DNA of 64,000 bases from Microbacteriaceae bacterium PS02344 (GCA_029959905.1 JASCNZ010000005.1:1-64000), one strand, 5' to 3'. Counted from the stretch's first letter, positions 36,087 through 49,251 are shown. Numbers and translations are program-made. Notes: generated by a model from the sequence alone, not told the origin.

Positions 36087-36179
36087 GAGGGGGCCTTCCT
36101 GTGCGGGTCGCTTCGGTCCAGCCTATGGGAGCCGTTGTGCGACGGGACCATTGTGACGCGGGGACCTACGCTGGGAGAC

Positions 36180-37040
36180 ATGCCTGACACCTCCGTCGCC
36201 GCCCTGGTGCGCGCCGCCGCCTCCCGACTCGCCGACGCCGGCGTGCCGGACCCCGTGGTCGACGCCGAGTTGCTGGCGGCGCACACGCGCGGGGTCGGCC
36301 GGGGAGAGCTGCAGGCCGCCATGGTGCGCGGCGATGCGCTGACCGATGACGAGGCCGCGCGGCTGGATGCCCTGGTCGCACGCCGGCAGGCGCGAGAACC
36401 CCTGCAGCACATCACGGGCACGGCGCCGTTCCGGCACCTCTCGCTGGCGGTGGGGCCCGGGGTTTTCGTTCCCCGGCCCGAGACCGAGACCGTGGTGCAG
36501 CATGCGATCGACGCCCTGCTCCACGCGCCCGATCCCTCGCCGATCGCGATCGACCTCGGGACGGGCAGTGGGGCGATCGCCCTCGCCATGGCGACGGAGG
36601 TGCCGCACGCCCGCGTGTTCGCCGCCGAACTCTCGCCGGACGCGCACGCCTGGGCGCGTCGCAACACCGCGGGCGTCGAGAACCTCACGCTCGAGCTCGC
36701 CGATATGGCCGACGCGTTCCCCGAGCTCACCGGCCTCGCGAGCGTGGTGATCTCGAACCCGCCCTACGTGCCGGATGCGGCGATCCCCCGCGACCCGGAG
36801 GTGCGGCTCTTCGATCCGGCGATGGCACTGTACGGCGGGGCGGACGGGCTCGACCTCGTTCGCGCCCTGAGCCGCAATGCGCTCCGCCTCCTGCGCCCCG
36901 GCGGTCTGCTGGTCATCGAGCACGGCGAGATGCAGGGCTCCGACATCCGCGGCATCCTCGACGGTGACGGCTGGCGGGCCTCGGCCACGCACCTCGACCT
37001 CACGCTCCGCGACCGTGCGACGACCGCGCTGCGCCCCTGA
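36180..37040 (+). CDS. prmC: Release factor glutamine methyltransferase
   Basis: A 286-residue enzyme methylating the GGQ glutamine of release factors. SAM motif IAIDLGTGSGAIALAMA and the catalytic NPPY in VISNPPYVP are present, and the N-terminal helical domain ends in QHITGTAPFRHL. ATG 36180 has TACGCT seven bases upstream, so the transcript may be leaderless and start independently of prfA. tsaC follows after 39 bases. Confidence 0.95.
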   Translation: MPDTSVAALVRAAASRLADAGVPDPVVDAELLAAHTRGVGRGELQAAMVRGDALTDDEAARLDALVARRQAREPLQHITGTAPFRHLSLAVGPGVFVPRPETETVVQHAIDALLHAPDPSPIAIDLGTGSGAIALAMATEVPHARVFAAELSPDAHAWARRNTAGVENLTLELADMADAFPELTGLASVVISNPPYVPDAAIPRDPEVRLFDPAMALYGGADGLDLVRALSRNALRLLRPGGLLVIEHGEMQGSDIRGILDGDGWRASATHLDLTLRDRATTALRP

Positions 37041-37064
37041 GCCGCCGCTCAGGCGCCCCTCACG

Positions 37065-37070
37065 TAGAAT
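37065..37070 (+). promoter_or_regulatory. -10 element upstream of tsaC
   Basis: TAGAAT lies nine bases before ATG 37080, predicting a start about three bases before the codon. It could give tsaC-wecA expression independent of prmC. Confidence 0.5.
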
Positions 37071-37079
37071 CGGAACGAC

Positions 37080-37796
37080 ATGTCCTCCATCTTCGACTGC
37101 GGCGACGAGGCTCAGCTGCTCGCCGGAATGCGCCACGCGCGTCAGGCGATCAGCCGCGGCGAGCTCATCGTGCTGCCCACCGACACGGTCTACGGCGTCG
37201 GTGCCGATGCGTTCTCCCCGGCTGCGGTGCAGCGCCTGCTCGAGGCCAAGGGGCGGGGCCGCAATCAGCCGCCGCCCGTGCTCGTCGGATCGAAGGAGAC
37301 GCTGTACGCGCTCGCCGAGACGGTTCCGGAACCGGTCCAGCGGCTCGTCGAGGCCTTCTGGCCGGGCGGACTCACCATCGTCCTCCCGGCGCAGCCGTCC
37401 CTGGTGTGGGACCTCGGAGACACCCAGGGAACCGTCGCCGTGCGGATGCCCGAAGGGCGGGTCGCCCTCGAACTGCTCGCCGAGACGGGGCCGTTGGCCG
37501 TCTCGAGTGCGAACCTCACGGGTATGGCCGCCGCCGTCTCGGCGTACGACGCGGAACAGATGCTCGGCGACAGTGTCGCGGTGTACCTGGCCGACGGCAT
37601 GAGCCGCGACGGTGTCGCCTCGACCATCGTCGACGCCACGCCCCTCGTGGCGCGCACGGCGGACGCCGAGCCGGGCCGCATCCGCATCCTCCGCGACGGA
37701 GCCGTGACCCGCGAGCGCCTGGAGGAGGTGCTCGGCGACCTGCTGGAGCCCGCGCCCGAGCCGGAGGCGCCGACGCCGCGCGGTGGGGATTCGTGA
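37080..37796 (+). CDS. tsaC: L-threonylcarbamoyladenylate synthase (Sua5/YwlC/YrdC)
   Basis: A 238-residue enzyme that makes threonylcarbamoyl-AMP from threonine, bicarbonate and ATP for the t6A modification of tRNAs. Motifs are VLPTDTVYGVGADAF, the basic KGRGRNQPPPVLVGS, and VSSANLTG. The C-terminal 30 residues are acidic and proline-rich. Its stop overlaps the wecA GTG (GTGA). The prmC-tsaC-wecA order is conserved in actinobacteria. Confidence 0.95.
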   Translation: MSSIFDCGDEAQLLAGMRHARQAISRGELIVLPTDTVYGVGADAFSPAAVQRLLEAKGRGRNQPPPVLVGSKETLYALAETVPEPVQRLVEAFWPGGLTIVLPAQPSLVWDLGDTQGTVAVRMPEGRVALELLAETGPLAVSSANLTGMAAAVSAYDAEQMLGDSVAVYLADGMSRDGVASTIVDATPLVARTADAEPGRIRILRDGAVTRERLEEVLGDLLEPAPEPEAPTPRGGDS

Positions 37797-38959
37797 AGCA
37801 GTACCTGTTCACGATCCTCCTGACCGCCGCGATCACCTTCGTGCTCACCGGGGCGGTCTGGAAGCTCAGTCTCCGCTTCAAGCTCTACCCGGCCATCCGC
37901 GACCGCGACGTGCACACCACGCCGAAGCCGCGGCTCGGCGGAGTCGCGATCTTCCTCGGCATCGCCGCGGCGATCGGCTTCTCCGCGGCGAATCCCTTCT
38001 TCCAGACGATCTGGATGCCGCCGCAGACGATGTGGTCGATCCTCGGGGCCGCGCTGATCATCGCCGTGATCGGCGTGGTCGACGACCTCTGGGACCTCGA
38101 CTGGATGATCAAGCTCGGCGCGCAGTTCGTCGCCGCCGCGCTCCTCACCATCGGGGGAGGACTGCAGATCCTCTCCTTGCCCATCGGCGACCTGCTCGTG
38201 TTCTCCAGCTGGCTCAGCATCACCATCACGATGTTCGCGATCGTCGTCGTGATGAACGCGGTCAACTTCATCGATGGCTTGGACGGACTCGTCGCCGGGG
38301 TCTGCCTCATCGCGAACGGCGTCTTCTTCGCATATTCCTACATCTTCACGCGGGACTCCGGGGCCTCGAGCTACTTCAACCTCTCGACGTTCATCGCCGC
38401 CGTGCTGATCGGAGCCTGCCTCGGGTTCCTGCCGTGGAACTGGAGCCCGGCGAAGCTGTTCATGGGCGACTCCGGTGCACTGGTCATCGGTCTGCTGATG
38501 GCGACGAGCGCCGTCGCCATCACCGGGCAGATGGATCCGTCGGCGATCGACCCCGAGCGCCTCGGGCGCTCTCAGCTGCTCGGTGCGTTCATCCCGATCC
38601 TGCTGCCGCTCATGGTGGTGCTCCTCCCGCTCCTCGACTTCGGCCTCGCGGTCCTGCGCCGGATGCACGCGGGCAAGTCGCCGTTCTCGCCCGATCGCAA
38701 GCACCTCCATCATCGGATGCTCGACCTCGGGCACCGCGACCGCGATGCCGTCCTGATCTTCTACGCATGGACCGCCGTGATCTCGCTCGCCGTGCTGCTG
38801 ATGTACATCGGCGCACGCGAGGACTGGCCAGGGCAGTACCTGCCCGGGGTCGCCTTCGGTGTGATCGGCGTCATCGCGTGCCTCGTCCTCACCCTCAAGC
38901 CCTCCCGTCCCGCCCGACCCGCGGCGACCCCCGACCCGATCTCCAGGAAGCCCTCATGA
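37793..38959 (+). CDS. wecA: Undecaprenyl-phosphate GlcNAc-1-phosphate transferase (WecA/TagO, MraY family)
   Basis: A 388-residue integral membrane enzyme with about eleven helices that transfers a sugar-1-phosphate from a UDP-sugar to the lipid carrier, starting cell-surface glycan synthesis. Family motifs are VVDDLWDLD, NAVNFIDGLDGLVAG, MGDSGAL and the cytoplasmic HLHHRM. The start GTG 37793 overlaps the tsaC stop, and the stop overlaps the next ATG (ATGA). Sugar specificity is inferred from the family. Confidence 0.93.
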   Translation: MKQYLFTILLTAAITFVLTGAVWKLSLRFKLYPAIRDRDVHTTPKPRLGGVAIFLGIAAAIGFSAANPFFQTIWMPPQTMWSILGAALIIAVIGVVDDLWDLDWMIKLGAQFVAAALLTIGGGLQILSLPIGDLLVFSSWLSITITMFAIVVVMNAVNFIDGLDGLVAGVCLIANGVFFAYSYIFTRDSGASSYFNLSTFIAAVLIGACLGFLPWNWSPAKLFMGDSGALVIGLLMATSAVAITGQMDPSAIDPERLGRSQLLGAFIPILLPLMVVLLPLLDFGLAVLRRMHAGKSPFSPDRKHLHHRMLDLGHRDRDAVLIFYAWTAVISLAVLLMYIGAREDWPGQYLPGVAFGVIGVIACLVLTLKPSRPARPAATPDPISRKPS

Positions 38960-39489
38960 GCCAGAGCCCCGTGTCCAGCACGCCGATCCTCCGACGCACC
39001 CTCCTCTGGTCGGCGGTCGCCACGGTGGTCCTCGCTGTCGTCGCCGGTGCCGTCGGCTTCGCCGTCGCGCAGGGGGATGGCCTCGTCAGCGGACTCCTCG
39101 GCATCCTCCTCGCCGCGGTGTTCCTCGCGATCACGGGCATCAGCATCCTCGTCGCGAACCGATGGTACGGCGACCCGATCTACGTGCAGCTCTTCTTCGC
39201 GATCGTGCTCGGTGGGTGGCTGCTCAAGCTCGGCGTCTTCATCGTGGTCATGATCGTCGTGAGCGGACAGCCCTGGATCGTCCCGATGGTCTTCTTCCTG
39301 TCCATCGTGGCGGGCGTGCTGATGTCTCTTGCGATCGATGTCGTGGTGCTGACACGCATGCGGCTGCCGCACGTCAGCGACGCGAGCCTCCCGACAGAGG
39401 TGCCGGAGGACGTCGCCCCCGGTGCGCGCCCCGCCGACCGGACGGCAGGGGGAGAGCGAGCCGACGGGTCGGACTCGCGCCCCCTGTGA
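38956..39489 (+). CDS. AtpI-like membrane protein upstream of atpB
   Basis: A 177-residue protein with four helices between residues 15 and 140, then a hydrophilic acidic tail. Position directly before atpB and helix layout match the poorly conserved actinobacterial gene in the AtpI position, which may assist c-ring assembly or magnesium handling. Sequence similarity to AtpI itself is not obvious by eye. ATG 38956 overlaps the wecA stop. Confidence 0.75.
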   Translation: MSQSPVSSTPILRRTLLWSAVATVVLAVVAGAVGFAVAQGDGLVSGLLGILLAAVFLAITGISILVANRWYGDPIYVQLFFAIVLGGWLLKLGVFIVVMIVVSGQPWIVPMVFFLSIVAGVLMSLAIDVVVLTRMRLPHVSDASLPTEVPEDVAPGARPADRTAGGERADGSDSRPL

Positions 39490-39495
39490 CTCTGA

Positions 39496-39501
39496 TAAGG
39501 T
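39496..39501 (+). promoter_or_regulatory. Possible -10 element of the atp operon
   Basis: TAAGGT lies just after the AtpI-like gene (stop at 39489), with a predicted start near 39508 and a leader of about 90 bases to atpB. The -35 region is weak. A small hairpin, CGCTCG with CGAGCG, sits at 39516-39531. Confidence 0.4.
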
Positions 39502-39599
39502 TGACCTGTGCCCGCCGCTCGCCCGCGAGCGCTTGCGCCTGAAGCACACCGACCATCGTCGCCCCGGTTCTGACCGGTGCCCCGAAGCTGGAGCCCGCG

Positions 39600-40690
<1,091 letters not shown>

Positions 40691-40717
40691 TCCCCACCGA
40701 CTTCTGAAGGAGACAGG

Positions 40718-41275
40718 ATGCTGAACGCTCTTGTCACGAACCTCGCAGCTGAGGGTGAGGCGGCCCACAACCCGCTGATCCCGGCGTGGTACGACATCAT
40801 CTGGTCGGGCCTGTGGTTCGTCATCATCCTCGCGGTGGTGTGGAAGGTCGCTCTTCCGAAGCTGACGAAGATGCTCGACGAGCGGTCCGCCGCCATCGAG
40901 GGCAACATCGCGAAGGCCGACGAGGCGCAGAAGCAGGCCGAGGCGGCACTCGAGGAGTACACGCGTCAGCTGGCTGAGGCCCGCACCGAGGCCGGTGAGA
41001 TCCGTGAGGCCGCCCGCGAGGACGGCAAGAAGATCGTCGCCGAAGCCAAGGAGACGGCATCGGCCGAGGCTGCACGTCTGACGGCGACCGCGCACACGCA
41101 GATCGAGGCGGAGCGCCAGGCTGCTCTCGTCTCGCTCCGCGGCGAGGTCGGAACGCTCGCTCTCGACCTCGCCGGCGGCGTGGTGGGGGAGACGCTCTCC
41201 GACGACGCGCGTGCGACGGCTGTCGTCGATCGCTTCCTCGCCGACCTCGAGGCATCCGAGAAGGCGGCTCAGTAA
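40718..41275 (+). CDS. atpF: ATP synthase F0 subunit b
   Basis: A 185-residue peripheral stalk protein with one N-terminal membrane helix ([21 protein letters not shown]) and a long charged coiled coil. AAGGAG upstream of ATG 40718 is a clear RBS. The TAA stop shares its last base with the ATG of atpH. Confidence 0.96.
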   Translation: MLNALVTNLAAEGEAAHNPLIPAWYDIIWSGLWFVIILAVVWKVALPKLTKMLDERSAAIEGNIAKADEAQKQAEAALEEYTRQLAEARTEAGEIREAAREDGKKIVAEAKETASAEAARLTATAHTQIEAERQAALVSLRGEVGTLALDLAGGVVGETLSDDARATAVVDRFLADLEASEKAAQ

Positions 41276-42063
41276 TGGGCAGCGCGACCACTCAGGCACT
41301 CGCGGCATCCATCCAGACGCTTGCCGCAGCGAACGGCGTCACCCTCGAGACCTCGCGGGAGCTCTTCGCCGCCGCGCAGGCCATCGGGGAGTCGTCGCAG
41401 CTGAGCGGCGCGCTGGCCGATCCGGCGGCACCTGCCGCAGCGCGGCAGAACGTCGTGTCCGCCGTCTTCAGCGGCCTGTCGGAGATCACGCGGACGGTGC
41501 TCACGACGGTCGTCACCGAGCGCTGGTCGAGCGCCGACGAGCTCATCGACGGTATCGACGAGCTCGCCATCCGCGCGGCCACCGTCGCCGACTCCGGCGC
41601 CGACATCGAGGGAGAGCTCTTCGGCTTCTCCCGCGTCGTCGCGTCGTACCCCGAACTGGAGCTCGCTCTCGGGAGTCGACTCGGCGGGCGCGACGCGAAG
41701 GTGGCGCTCATCGATCGGCTCCTCGCCGGTACGACGAGCGCCCCCGCGGCCCTGATCGTCTCGTCGCTGGTGCGTCAGCCGCGCGAGCGGCGGATCCGTC
41801 AGCTGCTGAGCCGTGCGATGCGGATCGTCTCCGACCAGCGCGACCGCGTGGTTGCGACGGTCTACAGCGCGACCACGCTCAGCGACGCCCAGCGCGCACG
41901 CCTCGCAGACGCCCTCTCCCGTCGTTACGGCGGGGAGATCGCGCTCAACGTCGTCATCGACCCGACCGTCCTCGGAGGCCTGCGCGTGCAGATCGCCGAC
42001 GATGTCATCGACGGCAGCATCGCCGCCCGACTCGCAGACCTTCGCCAGAAGCTCGCGGGCTAA
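41275..42063 (+). CDS. atpH: ATP synthase F1 subunit delta
   Basis: A 262-residue stator subunit linking the b stalk to the top of F1. It is longer than enterobacterial delta (about 177), as usual in actinobacteria, with the conserved C-terminal region [25 protein letters not shown] and [20 protein letters not shown] 41275 overlaps the atpF stop by one base. Confidence 0.95.
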   Translation: MGSATTQALAASIQTLAAANGVTLETSRELFAAAQAIGESSQLSGALADPAAPAAARQNVVSAVFSGLSEITRTVLTTVVTERWSSADELIDGIDELAIRAATVADSGADIEGELFGFSRVVASYPELELALGSRLGGRDAKVALIDRLLAGTTSAPAALIVSSLVRQPRERRIRQLLSRAMRIVSDQRDRVVATVYSATTLSDAQRARLADALSRRYGGEIALNVVIDPTVLGGLRVQIADDVIDGSIAARLADLRQKLAG

Positions 42064-42110
42064 TACGACTTCGCGCGGGGAACCGCGCACCCAGATACAA
42101 AGGGAAGACA

Positions 42111-43751
42111 ATGGCAGAACTATCGATCAGCCCCGACGTCATCCGTGACGCGCTGAAGGACTTCGCCGCCGCTTACGAGCCCACCGGGGCAGCGGCGACC
42201 GAGGTCGGCACCGTCATCGACGCCGCAGACGGCATCGCGCACGTCGAAGGACTGCCCGGTGTCATGGCCAACGAACTGGTGACGTTCCAGAACGGCGTGA
42301 AGGGCCTCGCCCTGAACCTCGACGAGCACGAGATCGGCGTGGTCATCCTCGGTGACTTCACCGGCATCGAGGCCGGCCAGGAGGTCACGCGTACCGGAGA
42401 GGTGCTGTCGGTCCCCGTGGGCGACGGCTACCTCGGTCGTGTGGTCGACCCGCTCGGCAACCCGATCGACGGCCTCGGTGCCATCGCGACGGAGTCCGTC
42501 CGCGAGCTCGAGCTGCAGGCGCCGGGCGTCATGCAGCGCAAGTCGGTGCACGAGCCGATGCAGACCGGCATCAAGGCGATCGACGCGATGATCCCCGTCG
42601 GTCGCGGCCAGCGCCAGCTCATCATCGGCGACCGGCAGACCGGCAAGACGGCCATCGCGATCGACACGATCATCAACCAGAAGGCCAACTGGGAGTCGGG
42701 CGACGTCAACAAGCAGGTGCGCTGCATCTACGTCGCTATCGGCCAGAAGGGCTCGACCATCGCCTCCGTGAAGGGCGCGCTCGAAGAGGCCGGTGCTCTG
42801 GAGTACACGACGATCGTCGCCGCTCCGGCATCCGACCCCGCCGGTTTCAAGTACCTCGCCCCCTACACCGGATCGGCCATCGGCCAGCACTGGATGTACG
42901 GCGGCAAGCACGTCCTCATCATCTTCGACGACCTGTCGAAGCAGGCCGAGGCGTACCGCGCCGTGTCGCTGCTGCTCCGTCGCCCGCCGGGCCGTGAGGC
43001 GTACCCCGGCGACGTCTTCTACCTGCACTCGCGTCTGCTCGAGCGGTGCGCGAAGCTCTCCGACGAGCTCGGCGCAGGTTCGATGACGGGTCTGCCGATC
43101 ATCGAGACCAAGGCGAACGATGTCTCGGCGTACATCCCGACCAACGTGATCTCGATCACCGACGGCCAGATCTTCCTGCAGTCCGACCTCTTCAACGCCA
43201 ACCAGCGTCCGGCGGTCGACGTGGGTATCTCGGTCTCGCGAGTCGGCGGTGATGCACAGGTCAAGTCGATCAAGAAGGTCTCGGGAACGTTGAAGCTCGA
43301 GCTGGCGCAGTACCGCTCGCTCGAGGCGTTCGCGATGTTCGCCTCCGACCTCGACGCAGCATCGCGTCGTCAGCTCTCGCGTGGTGCGCGTCTGACCGAG
43401 CTGCTCAAGCAGCCGCAGTACTCGCCGTACCCCGTCGAGGAGCAGGTCGTCTCGATCTGGGCCGGCACGAACGGCAAGCTCGACACGATCGAGGTCGAGG
43501 ACGTGCTGCGCTTCGAGCGCGAGCTGCTCGACTACCTGCGTCGCAACACGCAGGTGCTCGACACGCTGCGCGCGACGAACGTCCTCGACGACGACACGGT
43601 CGCCGAGCTCGGCAAGGCCACCGACGCCTTCATCCTGGAGTTCCAGGGTGGCAAGGGCGGTGCGATCGGGGCCCCCGGCCACGAGGAGCACGCGGCAGCC
43701 GAGGCGGACGACGTCAACCAGGAGAAGATCGTCAAGGGTCGTCGCGCGTAA
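42111..43751 (+). CDS. atpA: ATP synthase F1 subunit alpha
   Basis: A 546-residue non-catalytic nucleotide-binding subunit. Walker [10 protein letters not shown] is at about residues 173-181, with [11 protein letters not shown] and [16 protein letters not shown] (Walker B) following. The C-terminal 25 residues are Gly/Ala/acidic, an extension seen in actinobacteria. The AGGGAAG RBS precedes ATG 42111. Confidence 0.97.
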   Translation: MAELSISPDVIRDALKDFAAAYEPTGAAATEVGTVIDAADGIAHVEGLPGVMANELVTFQNGVKGLALNLDEHEIGVVILGDFTGIEAGQEVTRTGEVLSVPVGDGYLGRVVDPLGNPIDGLGAIATESVRELELQAPGVMQRKSVHEPMQTGIKAIDAMIPVGRGQRQLIIGDRQTGKTAIAIDTIINQKANWESGDVNKQVRCIYVAIGQKGSTIASVKGALEEAGALEYTTIVAAPASDPAGFKYLAPYTGSAIGQHWMYGGKHVLIIFDDLSKQAEAYRAVSLLLRRPPGREAYPGDVFYLHSRLLERCAKLSDELGAGSMTGLPIIETKANDVSAYIPTNVISITDGQIFLQSDLFNANQRPAVDVGISVSRVGGDAQVKSIKKVSGTLKLELAQYRSLEAFAMFASDLDAASRRQLSRGARLTELLKQPQYSPYPVEEQVVSIWAGTNGKLDTIEVEDVLRFERELLDYLRRNTQVLDTLRATNVLDDDTVAELGKATDAFILEFQGGKGGAIGAPGHEEHAAAEADDVNQEKIVKGRRA

Positions 43752-43770
43752 TCGCGTGAGGTACTGATAC

Positions 43771-46148
<2,378 letters not shown>

Positions 46149-46150
46149 CC

Positions 46151-46411
46151 ATGGCGCTCAACGTCAGCCTCGTCTCCGCGGACGCGGAGGTCTGGACGGG
46201 AGAGGCGAGTCTCGTGATCGCCAAGACCGTCGAGGGCGAGATCGGCTTCATGTCCGGCCACGAGCCGGTGCTGGCGATCCTCGCCGAGGGCCAGGTCCGC
46301 ATCACGCAGACCGACGGCACCAAGGTGCTCGCGAACGCGCAGGACGGTTTCCTCTCGATGGAGGGCAACGTCTTGACGATCGTCGCCGGCAACGCGGCTC
46401 TCATCTCCTAG
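46151..46411 (+). CDS. atpC: ATP synthase F1 subunit epsilon, short form
   Basis: An 86-residue protein containing only the N-terminal beta-sandwich domain (LNVSLVSADAEVWTGEASLV, then GEIGFMSGHEPVLAIL). The C-terminal two-helix domain that inhibits ATP hydrolysis in many bacteria is absent (E. coli epsilon has 139 residues). The start lies two bases after the atpD stop, and a very strong terminator follows. Confidence 0.96.
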   Translation: MALNVSLVSADAEVWTGEASLVIAKTVEGEIGFMSGHEPVLAILAEGQVRITQTDGTKVLANAQDGFLSMEGNVLTIVAGNAALIS

Positions 46412-46420
46412 CAGTCCCTC

Positions 46421-46463
46421 GATGCGCCCGCCTCGACCCTCCCGGGTCGCAGGCGGGCGCATC
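46421..46463 (+). terminator. Terminator of the atp operon
   Basis: A 19-bp nearly continuous stem: GATGCGCCCGCCT (46421-46433) with AGGCGGGCGCATC (46451-46463), extended inside by CGACCC with GGGTCG around a small loop, with one bulged C at 46450. The sequence TGTCTTCC follows. Confidence 0.9.
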
Positions 46464-46482
46464 TGTCTTCCCCGGAGGCTCC

Positions 46483-47241
46483 GTGAAGATCCTGCTCCCG
46501 CCGTCGGAGACCAAGCATCCCGGCGGCGACGGCCCGGCTCTCGACCTCGACTCTCTCGCGTTGCCGTCCCTGCGCCCGCAGCGCACCGCGCTGATCGAGG
46601 CGTTGATCGCCCTCTCCGGCGACGAGGTCGCCGCACGACGAGTGCTCAAGCTCAGCGAACGCCAGCTCGGCGACATCGCGCACAATCGCGCGCTGGCGAC
46701 GGCGTCCACGATGCCTGCGGTGGATCGCTACACCGGAGTGCTCTTCGATGCCCTCGATGCGGCATCGCTCGGCGCGGCCGCGCGGCGGTGGCTGGGGGCG
46801 CACGTCTGGATCCACTCCGCCCCGTTCGGCCCGATCGGCGCGCTCGATGGCATCCCGGCCTATCGCCTCGCGGCCGGCACCTCGCTGCCGGGGGTGGCGG
46901 CGCTGCGGCGTCACTGGGCGGCGGCCACGAGCCAAGCCATCGCCGACGATGCGCCATCGTTCGTTCTCGATCTGCGCAGTGAGGCGTACGGAGCGCTCGG
47001 ACCGATCCCCGCCGGCATCGCCTCGACGTACGTGCGGGTGGTCACGGATGACGGCGACGGAGGCACTCGAGCGCTCAACCATTTCAACAAGAAGGCGAAG
47101 GGTCAGCTCGTGCGCGCGCTGGCCGAGGACCGTCCCTCGATCACGACCGCCCGTGGACTGCGCGCCTGGGCGGACCGTCGGGGGATCGTCGTGCGGGATG
47201 CCCGCGACGACGGCGTATGGGAGCTCGTCGTCGCGGAGTGA
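46483..47241 (+). CDS. yaaA: YaaA-family peroxide stress protein
   Basis: A 252-residue DUF328 protein. The signature PPSETKHPGGDGP at the N-terminus, VDRYTGVLFDAL, WIHSAPFGPIGALDGIPAYRL and NHFNKKAKGQLVRAL match YaaA, a DNA-binding protein that limits intracellular iron and oxidative damage in E. coli. GTG 46483 has GGAGG five bases upstream and lies 20 bases beyond the atp terminator stem. Confidence 0.93.
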   Translation: MKILLPPSETKHPGGDGPALDLDSLALPSLRPQRTALIEALIALSGDEVAARRVLKLSERQLGDIAHNRALATASTMPAVDRYTGVLFDALDAASLGAAARRWLGAHVWIHSAPFGPIGALDGIPAYRLAAGTSLPGVAALRRHWAAATSQAIADDAPSFVLDLRSEAYGALGPIPAGIASTYVRVVTDDGDGGTRALNHFNKKAKGQLVRALAEDRPSITTARGLRAWADRRGIVVRDARDDGVWELVVAE

Positions 47242-47367
47242 CGGGCGGCAGGGCCGATCTCGGGCTTCTCCGAAGCGCCGTCACGGTCGTTGCTCGGCCT
47301 ATCGGCACACCGCTATGGTTGTGTCGCGGCGCGAACGGCGCCAGCTCCATCGGATCCGGAGGGGATC

Positions 47368-48171
47368 ATGTACGACAACTACGGTTATGGGCTTTCAGGC
47401 GGCGCGGTCGTCGCGCTGGTCCTGCTCTACACGATCGTGCCGCTCGCGATCTACGCGATCTACGCCTTCTTCTACATGAAGATCTTCGAAAAGGCCGGCG
47501 TGCAGGGCAAGTGGCGCGCCTGGGTTCCCGTGTACAACACGATGACGTTCTACAAGCTCGGCGACGTCAGCCCGTGGATCGTGCTCTACCTCGTCGGTGG
47601 TGCCATCCTCGGTTCGATCATCCCGTTCCTCGGCTGGTTCCTCATCCTTCCGCTCATCGCTCTTGCGAGCCGCGTCGTCGAACTGCTCGTCGCCTGGCGC
47701 GTGGGTCTGAAGCTGCAGAAGGATGCCGTGTGGCTCATCCTCTTCTTCTTCCTCCCGCCGGTCTGGCTCGGCATCAACGCGTTCGACAAGTCGCGCTGGA
47801 ACCCGAACATCGCTCCCGCCCCCTGGGGCGGCAACGCCCTTCTCGGCGACCGTACGGTGTGGGACGGCATTCCGCAGCAGCCGTCCGCCGCGGGACCGCA
47901 GCCGGGGTATGGCGCGCAGCCGGGCTACGGTGCGCCGCAGGGGTACGCGCCGCCCGCTCCGCAGGGCTACCAGCCGCCGGCGCAGCCGGGCTACGCCCCG
48001 CCGGCCCAGCCCGGATACACGCCCCCCGCGCAGCCGGGCTACGCCCCGCCGGCCCAGCCCGGTCACACCCCGCCGGCAACCGGCGCTCCGCAGACGCCGC
48101 CGGCGCCGCCCGCGGCACCGCCGGCAGCGCCGCCCGCACCGCCAACCAACCCGAACCAGCCTCCGGTCTGA
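47368..48171 (+). CDS. DUF5684-like membrane protein with proline-rich repeat tail
   Basis: A 267-residue protein. The first 145 residues hold about three helices and the sequence VQGKWRAWVPVYNTMTFYKLG typical of DUF5684-type proteins. The last 110 residues are Pro/Gln/Gly/Tyr/Ala-rich and presumably disordered and cytoplasmic, with repeated PGY units. Function unknown. GGAGGGG precedes ATG 47368. A strong terminator follows. Confidence 0.85.
   Translation: MYDNYGYGLSGGAVVALVLLYTIVPLAIYAIYAFFYMKIFEKAGVQGKWRAWVPVYNTMTFYKLGDVSPWIVLYLVGGAILGSIIPFLGWFLILPLIALASRVVELLVAWRVGLKLQKDAVWLILFFFLPPVWLGINAFDKSRWNPNIAPAPWGGNALLGDRTVWDGIPQQPSAAGPQPGYGAQPGYGAPQGYAPPAPQGYQPPAQPGYAPPAQPGYTPPAQPGYAPPAQPGHTPPATGAPQTPPAPPAAPPAAPPAPPTNPNQPPV
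47983..48078 (+). repeat. Four in-frame 24-bp repeats (QPGYAPPA units)
   Basis: Four consecutive 24-base units encode QPGYAPPA, QPGYTPPA, QPGYAPPA and QPGHTPPA. Less regular PGYG units precede them. Copy number could vary by slippage without a frameshift. Confidence 0.85.
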
Positions 48172-48177
48172 ATCGAC

Positions 48178-48211
48178 GAAAGACCCCCGACTCTCCCGTC
48201 GGGGGTCTTTC
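48178..48211 (+). terminator. Intrinsic terminator
   Basis: GAAAGACCCCCGAC (48178-48191) pairs perfectly with GTCGGGGGTCTTTC (48198-48211), a 14-bp stem with a six-base loop seven bases after the DUF5684-like gene. Confidence 0.9.
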
Positions 48212-48267
48212 GCTATCCGTCCTCCATGACGTGCGAGCGGGGCTGAGGCCTGGGATAACGTGGAGGC

Positions 48268-49251
48268 ATGGTCATGTCGCAGCGCCGCGTCGGCGCATCC
48301 GGACTGCTCGTCTCCGCCACCGGTCTCGGATGCAACAACTTCGGGCGAGCCGGCACGGCCACCGAGAGCATCGAGGGCACGCGTGCGGTCATCGACGCGG
48401 CGATCGCCCACGGCATCACGCTGCTCGACACCGCCGACATGTACGGCGCCGTCGCCGGGACCAGCGAGACCCTCATGGGCGAAGCCCTGCGCGGCCGACG
48501 CGACCGAGTTGTTCTCGCGACGAAGTTCGGTCACGACCGCGACATGGGGTACGACTTCCCCGCCGCCCGTGGGTCGCGGCGGTACGTCCGTCTCGCCGTC
48601 GAACAGTCGCTGCGTCGCTTGCAGACCGACTGGATCGACCTCTACCAGCTGCATCTGCCCGACCCCGAGACACCCATCGCCGAGACGACGGATGCCCTCG
48701 ACGAGCTCGTGCGGGAGGGCAAGATCCGGTACTACGGCCACTCCAACTTCACCGGGTGGCAGATCGCCGAGGCGGAGTTCACGTCGAGCGCCCGGTCCAC
48801 CGGGCGGTTCATCTCGGCGCAGAACCACTATTCGCTTCTCGCGCGAGCGGCTGAACGCGAGGTCCTTCCCGCCGTCGAGCGGTACGGTCTCGGATTCTTC
48901 CCGTTCTTCCCGCTGCACAACGGACTGCTCACCGGCAAGTTCACCCGGGAGGGCGGACCGGATGGCAGCCGGATCATGTCGACACGTCGGCACGTGTGGG
49001 AGAACGCGCCGTGGGATGCCGTGGAGGCGTTCCGCGACTTCTGCGAGGAGCGCGGGATCACGATGCTGCAGGCGACCTTCGGGTGGCTGCTGGCTCGTCC
49101 GGCCGTGTCGAGCGTCATCGCCGGGGCAACATCCCCCGCGCAGGTCGAGGCCAACGCCGAGGCGGGTGACGCCTGGAGGCCCGGAGTCGATGATCTCGCG
49201 GCGATCGACAGGATCTTCCCGCTTCCGGCCGATCCCGGAGCGCAGGTGTGA
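48268..49251 (+). CDS. Aldo/keto reductase
   Basis: A 327-residue NADPH-dependent oxidoreductase with the AKR barrel. The catalytic tetrad residues are visible in LLDTADMYG (Asp, Tyr), LATKFGH (Lys) and LYQLHLPD (His). The C-terminal NADPH-binding SSVIAGATSPAQVEANAEA is typical. Substrate is unpredictable from sequence. TAACGT lies six bases before ATG 48268, and GGAGG overlaps the gap; ATG 48274 is an alternative start. Confidence 0.93.
   Translation: MVMSQRRVGASGLLVSATGLGCNNFGRAGTATESIEGTRAVIDAAIAHGITLLDTADMYGAVAGTSETLMGEALRGRRDRVVLATKFGHDRDMGYDFPAARGSRRYVRLAVEQSLRRLQTDWIDLYQLHLPDPETPIAETTDALDELVREGKIRYYGHSNFTGWQIAEAEFTSSARSTGRFISAQNHYSLLARAAEREVLPAVERYGLGFFPFFPLHNGLLTGKFTREGGPDGSRIMSTRRHVWENAPWDAVEAFRDFCEERGITMLQATFGWLLARPAVSSVIAGATSPAQVEANAEAGDAWRPGVDDLAAIDRIFPLPADPGAQV

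Noticed and set aside
42062..42071. TAATACGACT, identical to the first ten bases of the phage T7 promoter
   Set aside because: The rest (TCGCGCGGGG) does not match, it falls at the natural atpH stop and atpA leader, and no vector sequence adjoins it. Coincidence.
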